Positions 44,116 to 53,781 of a DNA stretch of 64,000 nt are shown in pieces. A program made the position numbers and the translations under genes. Where the stretch lies: the NCBI GenBank assembly GCA_963665185.2, contig CAXXPO010000006.1, forward strand, positions 1 to 64,000. The letters are read 5' to 3'. Below the pieces are notes generated by a model, which did no database searches, was not told the DNA's origin, and saw only the letters and a program-made list of their open reading frames with translations. The DNA comes from G963665185 sp963665185. Its GTDB lineage: Bacteria; Desulfobacterota; Desulfovibrionia; Desulfovibrionales; Desulfovibrionaceae. Every line of letters begins with the position of its first letter. Position 1 is the stretch's first letter.

Positions 44116-45010
44116 AACCCCTCGGATTCTGCCTGGAGATAAGGTCCAAAAGGTATTGACCATATCCTGTTTTTGCCAATGGTTCTGCCAATTTTCTTAC
44201 CTGGTCGGAGGTAATATATCCCATGTTGTAGGCAATCTCCTCCAGGCAGGCTATCTTGAGTCCCTGCCTGGACTCCACTGTCTGCACGAAATTGCCGGCA
44301 GCCAAAAGTGAGTCATGAGTTCCCGTGTCCAGCCAGGCCACTCCCCGACCAAGCAGCTCCACGCGCAGCTTTCCCCGCGCCAGATAGGCTTTGTTCACAT
44401 CGGTGATTTCCAGCTCCCCGCGAGGCGAAGGCTGAAGAGATTCGGCAATGGCGACGACTTCCGGCGAATAGAAGTACAGTCCGGTCACAGCAAAGTTCGA
44501 CTTGGGCTGAGTCGGCTTCTCTTCAATGTCGACAACCTTGTGATCTGCATCAAAGGCCACCACTCCGTACCGTTCAGGGTCCCGCACATGGTATCCGAAT
44601 ATACTGGCTCCGTCGCCTGTATTCTCAACGGCGCTACGCAACGTCTCCTGAAGAAGGTTGCCGAAAAAGATGTTGTCGCCCAGAATAAGACAAACCGAGG
44701 AATCGCCGATGAACTCCTTGCCGATGACAAAGGCCTGGGCAATTCCTTCGGGATTGGGCTGCTCAGCATAACTGATATGCAGCCCCAGATCCCGGCCGGT
44801 TCCGAGCAATTGCTCGAAACGCGGCAGATCCTGCGGCGTTGAGATCAGAAGAATATCCCGGATTCCTGCCATCATGAGCACTGAAAGCGGGTAATAAATC
44901 ATGGGCTTGTCGTAAATGGGCATAAGCTGTTTGCTTGTGGCCCGCGTTACTGGGAACAGTCGGGTTCCCGATCCACCGGCCAATATGATGCCTTTCCATT
45001 GTTCAGCCAC
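44105..45010 (-). CDS. rfbA: Glucose-1-phosphate thymidylyltransferase
   Basis: The 301-residue nucleotidyltransferase has LAGGSGTRLFPVT at the N-terminus, PMIYYPLSVLMMAGI, ILGDNIFFG and EEKPTQPKSNFAVTG, all diagnostic of RmlA. It makes dTDP-glucose from dTTP and glucose 1-phosphate. AAGGAG lies upstream of the ATG, and the gene overlaps rfbC. Confidence 0.96.
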   Translation of the reverse strand: MAEQWKGIILAGGSGTRLFPVTRATSKQLMPIYDKPMIYYPLSVLMMAGIRDILLISTPQDLPRFEQLLGTGRDLGLHISYAEQPNPEGIAQAFVIGKEFIGDSSVCLILGDNIFFGNLLQETLRSAVENTGDGASIFGYHVRDPERYGVVAFDADHKVVDIEEKPTQPKSNFAVTGLYFYSPEVVAIAESLQPSPRGELEITDVNKAYLARGKLRVELLGRGVAWLDTGTHDSLLAAGNFVQTVESRQGLKIACLEEIAYNMGYITSDQVRKLAEPLAKTGYGQYLLDLISRQNPRGYEY

Positions 45011-45038
45011 GATCAGTTCTCCTTGCAGGTCGTTGGTC

Positions 45039-45320
45039 TCATGCGCTCAGGCGAAGCAGCCAGTGCTGCATTACCAGTTTCGGCAACCACGCAGTCTGCC
45101 TCCATTCGCAGTTGATTTCAAGAGAAAGGGAGTCTCCGGCAGTTCGCACTGCCCATGAGCTCCTGCTATACACCGCTTCTCCGCCCAGCCTCTTGGAAAA
45201 TGCAATGCAGCAGGTTCTGCCGCTGTGCCTGGCCTGCATGCCAACAGGGGCCTTCAGGCAGTCCCAGAGAACGGCCACAGTGGTTGAACAGCCATTCAAA
45301 TAACAGTTGACCAACACCAT
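45039..45320 (-). CDS. Possible small unknown protein upstream of rfbA
   Basis: A 93-codon open frame ends 28 bases before rfbA. The product is rich in Cys and Trp (CSTTVAVLWDC, INCEWRQTAW) and has no family I recognise. The ribosome site is weak. Apart from it, the 354 bases between rfbA and 45365 hold only the promoter of the divergent small gene. Confidence 0.3.
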   Translation of the reverse strand: MVLVNCYLNGCSTTVAVLWDCLKAPVGMQARHSGRTCCIAFSKRLGGEAVYSRSSWAVRTAGDSLSLEINCEWRQTAWLPKLVMQHWLLRLSA

Positions 45321-45364
45321 ACCTTTGCTACAATGGCATAATCAAAAAAATAAGGAGGCTCTCC

Positions 45365-45580
45365 ATGTCAGGATGCGCGTTGTTGGCTCAATGTATCTTT
45401 TTTAACGACAAGATGGAGTCCATGCCCAAGGCTGCGGAAATGTTGAAAAACAGATACTGTCGAAAAGACTTTTCCCGTTGCGCCCGTTATGTTGTGCGCT
45501 CCAAGCTGGGACCGGATAAAGTTCCTGCCGACCTGTCGCCCTCCCAGATGGACAGAGCGCAGGAACTCATCTCGAAGTAA
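45365..45580 (+). CDS. Small four-cysteine protein
   Basis: The 71-residue product has cysteines at 4, 10, 32 and 39 (SGCALLAQCIFFND, RYCRKDFSRCARYVV), suggesting a small metal or Fe-S site. It has an excellent AAGGAGG ribosome site, and I recall similar sequences in other sulfate reducers, with no assigned role. It stands alone, followed by a hairpin. Confidence 0.8.
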   Translation: MSGCALLAQCIFFNDKMESMPKAAEMLKNRYCRKDFSRCARYVVRSKLGPDKVPADLSPSQMDRAQELISK

Positions 45581-45589
45581 CGCGGTTTC

Positions 45590-45615
45590 TCCGGGAGGAA
45601 AAACTCCCTCCCGGA
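45590..45615 (+). terminator. Hairpin after the small cysteine gene
   Basis: TCCGGGAGG (45590-45598) pairs with CCTCCCGGA (45607-45615), loop of eight bases, ten bases after the stop. No T tract. Confidence 0.6.
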
Positions 45616-45759
45616 AGACCTCACAGACTGACATTCAATGCTGTTCCAGATCCAGCCGACAGCCAAAAAACCTTGGCTCCTTCATCCTGGCTGTGAACGA
45701 GCATCCCCTCGCCCACAAGCTGTTTGCCCTTGCGTACGCATATGCGTATAAGCGACGGC

Positions 45760-47409
45760 ATGACAAACGCCACTCAAAACATTGCAGATATATTCGGTTC
45801 CCTGGGGCGCTTCTGCACGCGCCACCCGCTGTTGGTTCTGGCACTGGTCTTGACCGCCCAATGCGCCTTCAGCCTGGACGCGCGCGCCTTGTGGTTTTCC
45901 GACGAGGTACGGTACGCCAACGCCTTTGAAAACCTGCTCAACGGCAACTGGCTCGTCCTGCACCTCAACGGGCAGATGTATCCGGACAAGCCGCCGGTCT
46001 ACTTCTGGTTCATGTGGCTGGTGTCCCTGTTCGGAGGAGGTGCAACGCCGATCACGTTTTTCGTATCTTCCGCACTTTCCGCGCTGCTGTACCTGTTTGC
46101 AACCCATGCATTTTCCCGCTTTATCGCACGGGAGGACAACACCACCAGCCTTTTTGCCGGGCTTTTTTTCCTGACAAACCTTTATTTCATCGGCCTGGGG
46201 CAGTATCTGCGCATGGACCTACTGTTCAGCGTTTTCATCCTGGCCAGCCAATTTTTCTTTTACTTCGGCGTCACGGATGAAAAAAACAACTACTGCGCGG
46301 TGCTGGCCTTTGTACTGGCCGGCATCGCCACACTGACCAAAGGCCCATTGGGCGCGCTTTTCCCCCTGATCAGCATAATCGCCTTCCTCATCTGGAAAGG
46401 CGACCTCCGCCGCCTGTTCCGCAAGGACATGCTGCTGGGCCTCCTGCTCATGACGGCCATGCTCGCCGCATGGGTTGGCGGCGCGTATCTCATTGAAGGC
46501 AAAGCCTACCTGGACAACATCTTCTATAAACAAATCTACCGCCGGGCCGTAAACACTTGGCACCACGAACAGCCTTTCTACTATTACTTCACGTCACTCC
46601 CCCTGGTCTGCCTGCCCTGGACGTTCATTGTCCTTCTGCTGCCGCTCAAGAGGCTTATGCAAACTTCATTTTGGACCAATCTGTGGGAACGACGCCGCGC
46701 CGCCCAGGGGACAAGCTACCTGTGGATCATGTTTTTATCCGGCCTGTTCATGCTCAGTCTGCTCAGCGGAAAAGTGGCTGTTTATCTGTTGCCGATCCTC
46801 GCTCCGCTGGCGATTCTGGGAGCCAAAGGTTTACGCTATCTGAACACCCGGGAAAAAACAAAACTCCCCTGGCTGTGGATCTTTCTGGCAGGTTTTTCCT
46901 TTATCATGATTCTGGCCGCGCCATTCTTTGAAATATTCTGCCCCTGGCCGGTGACTGTGGCCGGGTTGGGGTTCGTGACCCTGATCATGGGAGGAACCGG
47001 CGCAGCCCTTCTTGCCCTGCGCAGACAGGGGGCAGGCCCGGGCCTGGCTGTCTTTGTCCTGGGCATCACCCTGATGTTGCAACCCCTGAAACTGATGACC
47101 ATGCCCAGCATTGATGCCGGAATGAGTCCAAAGGCCATGGCCATGGAAATACGCGATTACGTCGAACAGGGATATTCCCCCGCAGCCTTTGATATCTATT
47201 CCGGAATTTTCACGTATTACGCTGGCCGGGATATTCTTGAATCCGACTACTACGAAGATATGGCCAAAAACTTTGCCGACCATCCGGGCAAAGCCGTGGC
47301 TGTATTCAAGGAAAAGGACTGGAATCGCTGGCAGGAAAAGCCGGAAGGGTTGAAGATCGTTTTCCGCCAATGGATTGTGGACAGGCCCTACGTTCTGGTG
47401 TCCAACTGA
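45760..47409 (+). CDS. GT39-family membrane glycosyltransferase (ArnT/PMT-like)
   Basis: The 549-residue protein has about a dozen membrane segments and the family signature in the first periplasmic loop: FSDEVRYANAFENLL with the catalytic Asp-Glu, then MYPDKPPVYFW. Length and topology match ArnT, which moves aminoarabinose from undecaprenyl phosphate to lipid A, but no arn genes are present, so other lipid-linked sugars are possible. Start at 45760 follows from the start of the hydrophobic profile; ATGs at 45724 and 45742 are alternatives and none has a strong ribosome site. Confidence 0.88.
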   Translation: MTNATQNIADIFGSLGRFCTRHPLLVLALVLTAQCAFSLDARALWFSDEVRYANAFENLLNGNWLVLHLNGQMYPDKPPVYFWFMWLVSLFGGGATPITFFVSSALSALLYLFATHAFSRFIAREDNTTSLFAGLFFLTNLYFIGLGQYLRMDLLFSVFILASQFFFYFGVTDEKNNYCAVLAFVLAGIATLTKGPLGALFPLISIIAFLIWKGDLRRLFRKDMLLGLLLMTAMLAAWVGGAYLIEGKAYLDNIFYKQIYRRAVNTWHHEQPFYYYFTSLPLVCLPWTFIVLLLPLKRLMQTSFWTNLWERRRAAQGTSYLWIMFLSGLFMLSLLSGKVAVYLLPILAPLAILGAKGLRYLNTREKTKLPWLWIFLAGFSFIMILAAPFFEIFCPWPVTVAGLGFVTLIMGGTGAALLALRRQGAGPGLAVFVLGITLMLQPLKLMTMPSIDAGMSPKAMAMEIRDYVEQGYSPAAFDIYSGIFTYYAGRDILESDYYEDMAKNFADHPGKAVAVFKEKDWNRWQEKPEGLKIVFRQWIVDRPYVLVSN

Positions 47410-47637
47410 TACGCCGCCCTGCCCCAGAGGCAATCCGACGGACATAGCACTGTCGCACGCAGGCCCCGGCTTGGCTGGGAATCAAAAAAGCCGGGCATCA
47501 TGTGCTTTGTCCTGGCAGGAAAGCCGTGCTTTTCCGTTCGGCAACGCAGCACTCGACGATGTATGGCGGCCCCCTCCCCATGTCTCCATATCGTTTTCAC
47601 AGAAAAGAATCCGGCCTGCAAATCAACGGGTGCGGCA

Positions 47638-49512
47638 CTAGACCGCATGTAGCGAAAACGTGATTTTAACTGTAAAGCCTTCAGAGTCGTAATACCATTC
47701 CACCTCGCCGCCAAGCTGGGCCGTAAGATTGACCACAAGCTGCAATCCAAGTCCGCCGACATCATGAATGTCTTTGTCTTTGGGCAATCCTTTTCCATTA
47801 TCGCTGATACTTATAACCACGTTGTCGCCTACGCGTTTGAGAGTGACGTTCACCCTCCCCTTGGAATCCAGGTCGGAAAACCCATGTTTAAGGACGTTGG
47901 TCAGAAGCTCGTTCAAAATCAGTCCACAAGGAACAGCCTTGTACAAAGGCAGCTCCAAAGGTCCGCCTTCCACCTCCAATGCGACACTCGGCCTGTTTCC
48001 CATGGAACGGCAAAGCCCTGCCCACAGATTCGTCACGTACAGACGAATGTCTATGCTGCCCAGATTGTTGGAATGATACAGTTGCTCATGAACCTGTGAC
48101 ATCGACATGACCCGCTGGCTGCTGTCTCGAAGCACCTGCAAAGCCGCTGGATCGGCGATTTTTCCAACTTGCAGATGCAGCAGACTGGAGACGATTTGCA
48201 GGTTGTTCTTGACCCGGTGATGGATTTCCTTGAGCAGGGTATCCTTTTCCACCAGCGACCTCTTGAGTTCGGCTTCAGCCTCGGCCACCCGCTCGACCAT
48301 GGAGTTCAGAGCCCGGGCCAGGGAACGGAACTCATCATACTTCAGAGGTGCGAGGTCCATGGGGGCGATGTCATATTGTACGCTTTCCAGAAAGTTGTTG
48401 AAAAGACCGAGTTCATGTCCCAGGCTTTTTGCGAACCGACGGCTCAACCACAAGGAAATCCCCAAAACCAATGTACTCAATGCAAAAAAATACCCGAATT
48501 TCAACAAAAGCATCTGCCGGGCCTGGCGCTTGTTTTCCGCAAAACGTTCCTGCACGGAAACAGGATGGATGCTTGCCCCGATATACCATTTCCAGCTATC
48601 CACCCCCTGCACATAACTTATTTCCAGATTCCTTCCCCCGTCATGTTCCGGTGTCTGGTAGGAAACGAACCCTCCCCCTTGCCGGGCTGTTGCAATGAGT
48701 TGCCGCACAATATAACGGCCGTCACGGTCCTGTTGGTCCAGTGTCGATGATCCTTTCTGCGGTCCTAGCAGGGAGATTCCGTCATAGGTTCCCGCAAAAA
48801 TGTACCCCGTGTCTCCATAAGTAATCGATTCCAGATATTCCAGGACCTTGCGCTTGGAAGCCTTTTCCCTGTCATCGAGGTATTCCCCCGCCCCGAGGAC
48901 CCAGTCAAACGGGGCGAAATATTTCACATATGAAAGCTTGCGAAATGTTTCGCCTGGATGGTTTAGCTTGGGCCAAAGATATTCCAGGTATCCCTCTTTC
49001 CGATTCCGGACCAGATCGAGCATTTCCACCACAATATTCCGGCCCTCGGCATTGATTGTTCCGAGATCGTGATGTCCCTCGATGGACGGATTGAGCGGGT
49101 TCAGGTCTATAAACCCTTCCATTGTAAAAGCGAAATAGTACCCGCGGCCTCCCATGAAACGGATAGGACGCAGTGCCTCGGCAGCTATTTTTTTGAGCTC
49201 ATCCGTATTTTTTGTTTCACGGTACTTGGAATAGATGTTCCACAAAATATTGTTCGCCTCGTCCACGTGGCGTCGCAATTCATCCTTCAAACCATCAATG
49301 GTGCGACTGTTTTCCAACGTGACGAAACTTACGGCGCTTTGGGTTTCCGCCTTGACAAGATCCCTGTATGTCGTCAGCAGATTCCCCTGAAATCCCTGAA
49401 TACTGGCGGTAAAACTACGGTAATCCATATAGGCCATCAAAAGGAACAACACAGCCAAGGAAACTATTATAAGGCTCACAAATCTGACAAACAGTCTCTT
49501 GGATAAACTCAT
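47638..49512 (-). CDS. Cache-domain sensor histidine kinase (HisKA_2 type)
   Basis: The 624-residue membrane kinase has a first transmembrane segment (about 10-30), a periplasmic double Cache region (RGYYFAFTMEGFIDLNP; SYVKYFAPFDWVLGAGEYLD; then SWKWYIGASIHP), a second membrane segment (about 335-357), a linker, and a kinase core. The phospho-acceptor region is LKEIHHRVKNNLQIVSSLL near residue 430, typical of HisKA_2. The ATPase part shows NELLTNVLKHGF and DNGKGLP. No response regulator gene is adjacent, so the partner is elsewhere. Cache domains usually bind small metabolites. Confidence 0.94.
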   Translation of the reverse strand: MSLSKRLFVRFVSLIIVSLAVLFLLMAYMDYRSFTASIQGFQGNLLTTYRDLVKAETQSAVSFVTLENSRTIDGLKDELRRHVDEANNILWNIYSKYRETKNTDELKKIAAEALRPIRFMGGRGYYFAFTMEGFIDLNPLNPSIEGHHDLGTINAEGRNIVVEMLDLVRNRKEGYLEYLWPKLNHPGETFRKLSYVKYFAPFDWVLGAGEYLDDREKASKRKVLEYLESITYGDTGYIFAGTYDGISLLGPQKGSSTLDQQDRDGRYIVRQLIATARQGGGFVSYQTPEHDGGRNLEISYVQGVDSWKWYIGASIHPVSVQERFAENKRQARQMLLLKFGYFFALSTLVLGISLWLSRRFAKSLGHELGLFNNFLESVQYDIAPMDLAPLKYDEFRSLARALNSMVERVAEAEAELKRSLVEKDTLLKEIHHRVKNNLQIVSSLLHLQVGKIADPAALQVLRDSSQRVMSMSQVHEQLYHSNNLGSIDIRLYVTNLWAGLCRSMGNRPSVALEVEGGPLELPLYKAVPCGLILNELLTNVLKHGFSDLDSKGRVNVTLKRVGDNVVISISDNGKGLPKDKDIHDVGGLGLQLVVNLTAQLGGEVEWYYDSEGFTVKITFSLHAV

Positions 49513-49656
49513 ATGATGCTTCCAAGGAAAAGGTCATAACAATTTCACTTCACTATTGCCTGTTCCTCGCTTTTTATAAATGATAATTCTCAGGACATAT
49601 CGCAAGTCCCTTCCGGGTAGCACAGCCAGCCATCCGGTTTCGAATTAACCCGAAAC

Positions 49657-49693
49657 AAAAAAAACCGCCCACCGGAAAAATTCCGATGGACGG
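49657..49693 (-). terminator. Intrinsic terminator of the cbpA-cbpM-clpB operon
   Basis: On the minus strand an 11-bp stem with two G-T pairs (49693-49683 with 49675-49665) is followed by eight T (49664-49657). It starts 30 bases after the clpB stop. Confidence 0.88.
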
Positions 49694-49722
49694 CCGGTAA
49701 GGACTTTGCGTTCAAAATCGGA

Positions 49723-52326
49723 TCATTCCCGTCCCTGAAACACCAATTCATCCCCGTTCAGAGCCACGGTCACGGTCGTGCCGTCGGCAAGCGCGCCGGA
49801 AATGATTTCCCGAGCCAGGGGTGTTTCCACATGCGCCTGCAGAAAACGACGCAACGGACGCGCACCGTAGACAGGGTCATAGGCAGCCGTGGCAACGAAA
49901 TCCTTGGCTTCCTCGGTCATTTCCAGGCCTATCTTGCGTTCGGAAAGACGCCTGCGCAGGCCGACCAGTTGCAGATCCACGATCTTCTTCAGCTGGGCGG
50001 GAAGAAGCGGCCTGAAGAGCACGGTCTCGTCCACGCGGTTGAGGAACTCCGGCCGAAAATGCGCCCGAAGCTCGGCCATGACCTTGTCCCGCACTCCCAC
50101 GCCGAATTCCCCTTCGGGCGTGATGCCTTCAAGCAGGTGCATGGATCCGATGTTCGAAGTCATGATGATGATCGTATTCTTGAAATCCACCGTCCTGCCC
50201 TTGGCGTCGGTAAGGCGCCCGTCGTCCAGGATTTGCAGAAGCGTGTTGAACACGTCGGGGTGCGCCTTTTCTACTTCGTCGAAAAGCACCACACTATAGG
50301 GTTTGCGGCGCACGGCCTCGGTAAGCTGGCCGCCCTCGTCGTAGCCCACGTATCCCGGAGGCGCTCCGATGAGCCGCGCCACGGTATGCTTTTCCATGTA
50401 TTCGCTCATGTCCAGACGAATCATGTTTTCTTCCGAATCGAACAGGGCCTTGGCCAGGGTCTTGCACAGCTCGGTTTTTCCCACGCCCGTGGGACCAAGA
50501 AAAATGAAGGACCCTATGGGACGTGCCGGGTCCTTGAGCCCGGCGCGGGCACGTAGCACGGCATCGGACACGGCCACCACGGCCTCATCCTGACCGACAA
50601 CACGTTCATGCAGCTCGTCGCCCAGACGCAACAGTTTTTCACGTTCGCCCTCCACCAGTTTGGATACCGGAATGCGGGTCCAACGGGCAATAATCTCGGC
50701 GATATCCTCGGGGCGCACTTCTTCCTTGAGCATACGCTTGCCCGAAGCCTGTTCCTGACTCTCGAAAGCGGCCAGCCGCTTTTCCAGTTCATGCAGGGTG
50801 GAGTATCGAAGCTCTGCGGCCTTGTTGTAATCCAGGGCGCGTTCCGCCTCTTCGACCATCAACCGGGTGCGCTCAATATCCTCCTTGAGACGTCGTTCAC
50901 CTTCAATGGAGCCTTTTTCCTTCTCCCATTGATTCATGAGAACGACCTGCTCGTCCTTAAGGTCGGCCAGTTCCTTTTCCAGCTTTCCCAGCCGGTCCTT
51001 GGAACCTGCGTCGGTCTCTTTGCGCAAGGCCTCCCGCTCGATTTCCAATTGCAGCACCTTGCGGTTGATGCCGTCCAGTTCCGTGGGCATGGAGTCGATC
51101 TCCGTACGGATCATGGCTGCGGCTTCATCAATCAGGTCGATGGCCTTGTCCGGAAGCTGCCGGTCGGTGATGTAACGGTGCGAGAGCACTGCCGCCTCCA
51201 CCAACGCACCATCGGCGATGCGCACTCCGTGGTGCACTTCGAATCGATCCTTGAGGCCGCGCAAAATGGAGATGGTATCCTCCACGCTCGGCTCTTCCAC
51301 CATGATCGGCTGGAAACGACGCTCCAGGGCCGGATCCTTCTCGATATTCTTGCGGTACTCGTCAATGGTGGTCGCGCCGATGCAGTGCAATTCGCCCCGC
51401 GCCAACATGGGCTTGAGCAGGTTGCCCGCGTCCATGGCTCCTTCGGCCTTGCCCGCACCGACAATTGTATGAATCTCGTCGATGAACAGCAGGATGCGGC
51501 CATCCGAATTCTGCACGTCCTTGAGCACGGCCTTGAGCCGTTCCTCAAACTCGCCGCGGTACTTGGCTCCGGCAATAAGCGCCCCCATGTCCAGGGAAAA
51601 GACACTCTTGTCCTTGAGTCCCTCGGGAACATCCTGCTTGAGGATACGCTGGGCCAGCCCCTCCACGATGGCGGTCTTGCCCACGCCCGCCTCGCCGATG
51701 AGCACGGGATTGTTCTTGGTGCGGCGCGACAGGATGCGGATGCAGCGGCGGATTTCCGAGTCGCGCCCGATGACCGGATCGAGCCGTCCCTTGCGCGCTT
51801 CCTCCACCAGATCTCGGCCGTATTTCTTGAGCGCGTCGTAGGTTTCCTCCGGGTTGGCGGAGGTCACCCGCTGCGAACCGCGCACTTCGGTCAGCACGGT
51901 CAGGACCTTGTCCTTGTCCAGATGGAACTGGCGGTTGATCCGTCCGATGCCCGTGGACGACGGTTCGTCGCACAACACCAGAAAGATATGCTCCACGCTG
52001 GTGTATTCGTCGGTCATCTTCTTGGCCATCTGCTCGGCCTTGACCAGCACTTCCTGCAAACGGGGGGTTATGTATATCTGCCCGGGCTTGGAACCCGGAC
52101 CGGACACCTTGGGCAGTTTGCCCAGTTCGGCCTGCACGGCCTTGGCATATGTTTCCGGATCGAATCCGGCCTTTTCCAGCAGGCTGGACACCAGTCCGTG
52201 TTCCTGCTCCACAAGGGCCAGAAGAAGATGTTCCGCGTCTATCTGCTGATGGCCGAAACGGACCGCGATGTTTTGGGCCTCGCTGACGGCTTCCTGAGAT
52301 TTCTGGGTGAATTTGTTCAAATCCAT
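49723..52326 (-). CDS. clpB: ATP-dependent disaggregase ClpB
   Basis: The 867-residue chaperone has the Clp N domain (residues 1-150, starting MDLNKFTQKSQEA), a first AAA+ module (GEAGVGKTAIVEG, Walker A), the ClpB middle coiled-coil with Glu/Lys/Arg-rich heptads (about 400-530), and a second AAA+ module (GPTGVGKTELCKT). It rescues aggregated proteins together with DnaK and J proteins. AAGGAGG lies upstream of the ATG at 52326. It follows cbpA and cbpM in the same direction and ends at a strong terminator. Confidence 0.97.
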   Translation of the reverse strand: MDLNKFTQKSQEAVSEAQNIAVRFGHQQIDAEHLLLALVEQEHGLVSSLLEKAGFDPETYAKAVQAELGKLPKVSGPGSKPGQIYITPRLQEVLVKAEQMAKKMTDEYTSVEHIFLVLCDEPSSTGIGRINRQFHLDKDKVLTVLTEVRGSQRVTSANPEETYDALKKYGRDLVEEARKGRLDPVIGRDSEIRRCIRILSRRTKNNPVLIGEAGVGKTAIVEGLAQRILKQDVPEGLKDKSVFSLDMGALIAGAKYRGEFEERLKAVLKDVQNSDGRILLFIDEIHTIVGAGKAEGAMDAGNLLKPMLARGELHCIGATTIDEYRKNIEKDPALERRFQPIMVEEPSVEDTISILRGLKDRFEVHHGVRIADGALVEAAVLSHRYITDRQLPDKAIDLIDEAAAMIRTEIDSMPTELDGINRKVLQLEIEREALRKETDAGSKDRLGKLEKELADLKDEQVVLMNQWEKEKGSIEGERRLKEDIERTRLMVEEAERALDYNKAAELRYSTLHELEKRLAAFESQEQASGKRMLKEEVRPEDIAEIIARWTRIPVSKLVEGEREKLLRLGDELHERVVGQDEAVVAVSDAVLRARAGLKDPARPIGSFIFLGPTGVGKTELCKTLAKALFDSEENMIRLDMSEYMEKHTVARLIGAPPGYVGYDEGGQLTEAVRRKPYSVVLFDEVEKAHPDVFNTLLQILDDGRLTDAKGRTVDFKNTIIIMTSNIGSMHLLEGITPEGEFGVGVRDKVMAELRAHFRPEFLNRVDETVLFRPLLPAQLKKIVDLQLVGLRRRLSERKIGLEMTEEAKDFVATAAYDPVYGARPLRRFLQAHVETPLAREIISGALADGTTVTVALNGDELVFQGRE

Positions 52327-52360
52327 ATATGAGCCTCCTTGAAAAAAATTCCGCGTGAAA

Positions 52361-52666
52361 TCAGCGTTGCCTGAGTTCGTCCACCTGCTGTTCCAGGCGT
52401 TCGATGCGCTCCAGAAGGTCAACGATGATGCTTCCTCCCACCGTGGTAACTTCCAGGTCGGAACAGATGCGATGCAGTTTTTTCATCCGGTACACGTCTT
52501 CCAGCCGGAAAAGGTATTCTTCCTCGTTGGTCTTGGCTGGCTCAATCCAGCCGATTTCCAGAATTTCCAACACCTGGGCCTTTCCCATCCCCGTGATTTC
52601 TATCATCTGGCTCCAGGAAAGCAGTTTGGAACGGGTGGGCAGGGTTTCGCTTCGCTTCAAAAACAT
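52361..52666 (-). CDS. cbpM: Chaperone modulator CbpM
   Basis: The 101-residue MerR-like protein has an N-terminal winged-helix-like part (LSWSQMIEITGMGKAQVLEI), the segment LFRLEDVYRMKKLHRICSDL, and a C-terminal coiled-coil (IIVDLLERIERLEQQVDELR), the CbpM layout. It binds the J domain of CbpA and restrains it. The gene lies 12 bases after cbpA and 34 before clpB. Confidence 0.9.
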   Translation of the reverse strand: MFLKRSETLPTRSKLLSWSQMIEITGMGKAQVLEILEIGWIEPAKTNEEEYLFRLEDVYRMKKLHRICSDLEVTTVGGSIIVDLLERIERLEQQVDELRQR

Positions 52667-52678
52667 CGGGCTGCCTCC

Positions 52679-53674
52679 TTAAAACGTCCGGGGATTGAAA
52701 GCCGAGGCTTGAGCCAATTTGGACCACAGTTCCCTGACCTCGTCGGTCTCGGCCTTGGGAACCCTGACCATCATGCGGATAAACAGGTCGCCCTGCTTTG
52801 CTCCGCAGCCCAATCCCTTTCCGCGCAAGCGCAATTTCTGACCACTGCACACTCCCGCAGGCACATTGAGGTCCACTGTGCCATCCAGGGTGGGAACCCG
52901 AACCGTGGCTCCGGTGGCCGCTTCCCACGGAGCCAGAGGCAGATCGACCACCACATTGGAGTCTTCCACCTTGAAACGGCTGTGCGGGAGCAGATTGACC
53001 TTGAGATACAAATCTCCTGCACTGCCGCCGCCGAACCCCGGAGAACCCTGGCCTGCCAGCCGGATACGCTGTCCCGCCTTGATCCCCTTGGGAATCTTCA
53101 CGCTCAAGGTCCTGGTTCCGCCGCCGGCCTCGGAAAGACTCAGGGACTTGGTTCCGCCCTGGTAGGCTTCTTCCAGGGTAAGATCGAGCTTGGCTTCCAC
53201 ATCCTGCCCCCTGCTCTGTCCGCCTCCGGTGAATCCCGTGCCGCCGGCGAATCCGGCCCGGCCGAACATGTCTTCAAAACCGCCCGCCCCAGGACGTCCC
53301 TGGCGTGCTCCGGCTCCGCCGCCACCGAAAATGAACTCGAAAAAGTCGCTGAATCCGCCAGGGTCACCGCCAAATCCCCCCCCCGACGTATTGAAATTGA
53401 AATTCGCGTGCCCGTATCCCGGAGGCGGCTGAAAATCCTGCCCCGCCTGCCAGTTATGGCCCAGCGAATCATACATTTTGCGCTTTTCAGGGTCTTTGAG
53501 CACTTCGTAGGCCTCGTTGGCCTCTTTGAATTTATCTTCGGCCGTTGCATCACCGGGATTGAGGTCGGGGTGGTACTTTCGGGCCAACTTCTTGAAAGCC
53601 TTGGATATCTCCTCTTGGGACGCGCCGCGCTTGACTCCGAGAAGGTCGTAGTAATCCTTGTATTTAACACTCAT
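52679..53674 (-). CDS. cbpA: CbpA-type DnaJ co-chaperone
   Basis: The 331-residue protein has an N-terminal J domain (residues 5-70) with HPD in YHPDLNPGD, a Gly/Phe-rich linker (about 80-145, many GGG and GF steps), and two substrate-binding beta domains with no zinc finger (RIRLAGQGSPG, LRLRGKGLG). This is the CbpA class that activates DnaK. The start at 53674 gives the usual MSVKYKDYY N-terminus. It leads the cbpA-cbpM-clpB operon. Confidence 0.94.
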   Translation of the reverse strand: MSVKYKDYYDLLGVKRGASQEEISKAFKKLARKYHPDLNPGDATAEDKFKEANEAYEVLKDPEKRKMYDSLGHNWQAGQDFQPPPGYGHANFNFNTSGGGFGGDPGGFSDFFEFIFGGGGAGARQGRPGAGGFEDMFGRAGFAGGTGFTGGGQSRGQDVEAKLDLTLEEAYQGGTKSLSLSEAGGGTRTLSVKIPKGIKAGQRIRLAGQGSPGFGGGSAGDLYLKVNLLPHSRFKVEDSNVVVDLPLAPWEAATGATVRVPTLDGTVDLNVPAGVCSGQKLRLRGKGLGCGAKQGDLFIRMMVRVPKAETDEVRELWSKLAQASAFNPRTF

Positions 53675-53781
53675 ATGTTCTAGCACTCCCCATCACGGCT
53701 ATGTAATTCTGCGTTTGCACTCTTTCGTGGCAAACGATAGGTAAATAATTCGCATTCACCTTTTGTCAACAATCTGACACT

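Noticed and set aside
50608..52332. Open frame of 574 codons opposite clpB
   Set aside because: Antisense shadow of ClpB with no supporting motif or ribosome site.
53681..53722. Two GCACTC half-sites upstream of cbpA, resembling CIRCE
   Set aside because: They are direct, not inverted, and 34 bases apart, unlike the CIRCE inverted repeat with a nine-base spacer.
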